A DNA stretch of 64,000 nt from Ifrita kowaldi (lineage: Eukaryota > Chordata > Aves > Passeriformes > Cinclosomatidae): assembly GCA_013398055.1 (NCBI GenBank), contig VZRS01012069.1, positions 409,470 to 473,469 of the forward strand, given 5' to 3'. Shown piece by piece: positions 63,401 to 64,000 of this stretch (position 1 is its first letter; every line of letters begins with the position of its first letter). The position numbers and the translations under genes are program-made. The notes below the pieces were generated by a model, which was not told the DNA's origin, did no database searches, and was given only the letters and a program-made list of their open reading frames with translations.

Positions 63401-64000
63401 ACAACTGCACTTGATTTCTGTAGGGGATCCGTGAACATAAAGCCAGACTTGAATTTCTAGGAGCTGATATGGTCAGACTCACTTTATCTACTCTGTGTGA
63501 AACGAAGGTAAAGCACCAGCAGCCTGGGACTGGGCTGGTATAGTAAAGTAATTTAAGAGAAGATGGTTATTTCTCCCTTTTTACCAAAGGCATGGAGTGC
63601 AGTAACACCTTTTCTCAGTGATGGAGAGATCAGAAGGGGTTTTGATATTTGAAGACACACAAATCACAAACATAATGATTTCAGTTTTAGTAAGACTGAA
63701 CCATATTTGCGTGGATGAGTTCTGACGAACTACAGCCCTTTAAGGGCCCTGTCCTCTCCATATTCCACCACACCAGTTCCTTGCAGCTCCACCTCTGCCA
63801 TTCTGCTTCCTGTCCCCACTGCTGCATAGTCATCTCGAAGTGACACAGCACTCTAACTTCAGAAATGGCCAATAAAACCACGAAACCAAACTTTCTGGCC
63901 TGTTGTCTAGCCGCCCTCTTCAAGTTTATGAAAGCAGGTTTTCAGAGTTGACAGTTCCCTGTGATATTAATAATGTCTCCAGGAGCACAGGGACACAAGT
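57445..64000. other. Noncoding DNA with possible conserved blocks
   Basis: AT-rich unique sequence. Two sections (59390-59700 and 59970-60230) have the look of conserved noncoding DNA, and 63424-63507 is a splice-flanked open segment. The minus-strand 127-codon frame at 61733-62116 has no recognisable homology. I could name no repeat here. Confidence 0.45.
63424..63507 (+). other. Candidate 84-bp plus-strand exon
   Basis: A 3' splice-site-like TGCACTTGATTTCTGTAG ends at 63423, and the segment ends in ACGAAG|GTAAAG, a usable 5' splice site at 63508. It is exactly 84 bp, in phase 0-0. Of three frames only the first is open, reading GIREHKARLEFLGADMVRLT and ending LSTLCETK, a balanced mix of charged and hydrophobic residues unlike the low-complexity frames elsewhere. 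The acceptor has TAG in place of CAG and a modest pyrimidine tract, and I recognise no family, so a chance occurrence cannot be excluded. If real, it would be a cassette-type exon whose inclusion keeps frame. Confidence 0.25.

Noticed and set aside
1..64000. CRISPR array, operon, prophage or other prokaryotic system
   Set aside because: There are no regularly spaced repeats, no ribosome-binding-site-led ORFs and no long coding frames. CR1, MIR and L3-type repeats place the sequence in an amniote, most likely avian, nuclear genome.

Overview
The window reads as vertebrate nuclear DNA from a bird. It is AT-rich, poor in CpG and sparsely populated by repeats. The repeats that can be recognised are truncated CR1 LINE copies with ATTCTATG-type 3' ends, a much older L3/CR1-like LINE, eroded MIR/CORE-SINE copies and short inverted-repeat elements of a kind familiar from sauropsid genomes. 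No bacterial or viral gene organisation is visible. There is no tRNA or rRNA gene, no CRISPR array, and no open reading frame with a recognisable host protein family. The many ORFs of 60-150 codons look like chance frames in low-GC noncoding DNA; only those inside the two younger CR1 copies show real protein homology, to the C-terminal end of the CR1 ORF2 protein.

Layout: 1-6539 is noncoding, with a 19-bp triplicate, a MIR remnant (2138-2265) and one sharp GC/CpG-rich patch (about 4630-4790). 6540-7255 is a minus-strand CR1 end. Its 5' part lies inside a 378-bp direct duplication (7083-7460 and 7462-7838) separated by a single N at 7461, very probably an unmerged contig overlap and not biology. 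9132-16830 is noncoding with three short inverted-repeat elements and an AT-rich, TAAT-rich block at 12960-13340. 20905-26440 holds two MIR-type SINEs (one clear, one doubtful) and low-complexity T/G tracts. 26441-44639 is a long stretch without confident features; it contains a possible minus-strand exon at 37733-37860. 44640-45455 is an ancient L3/CR1-like LINE fragment. 46109-46186 is a further inverted-repeat element. 46187-56844 is noncoding with microsatellites. 56845-57444 is a plus-strand CR1 end. 57445-64000 is noncoding with two possible conserved noncoding blocks and a possible 84-bp plus-strand exon (63424-63507).

The window is therefore best described as intergenic or deep-intronic DNA. 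A few segments flanked by good splice signals and open in one frame are given as low-confidence exon candidates; none could be assigned to a gene. I found no convincing undescribed biological system. The firmest points for follow-up are the suspected assembly duplication, the splice-flanked segments, the CpG patch and the ancient-repeat fossils.
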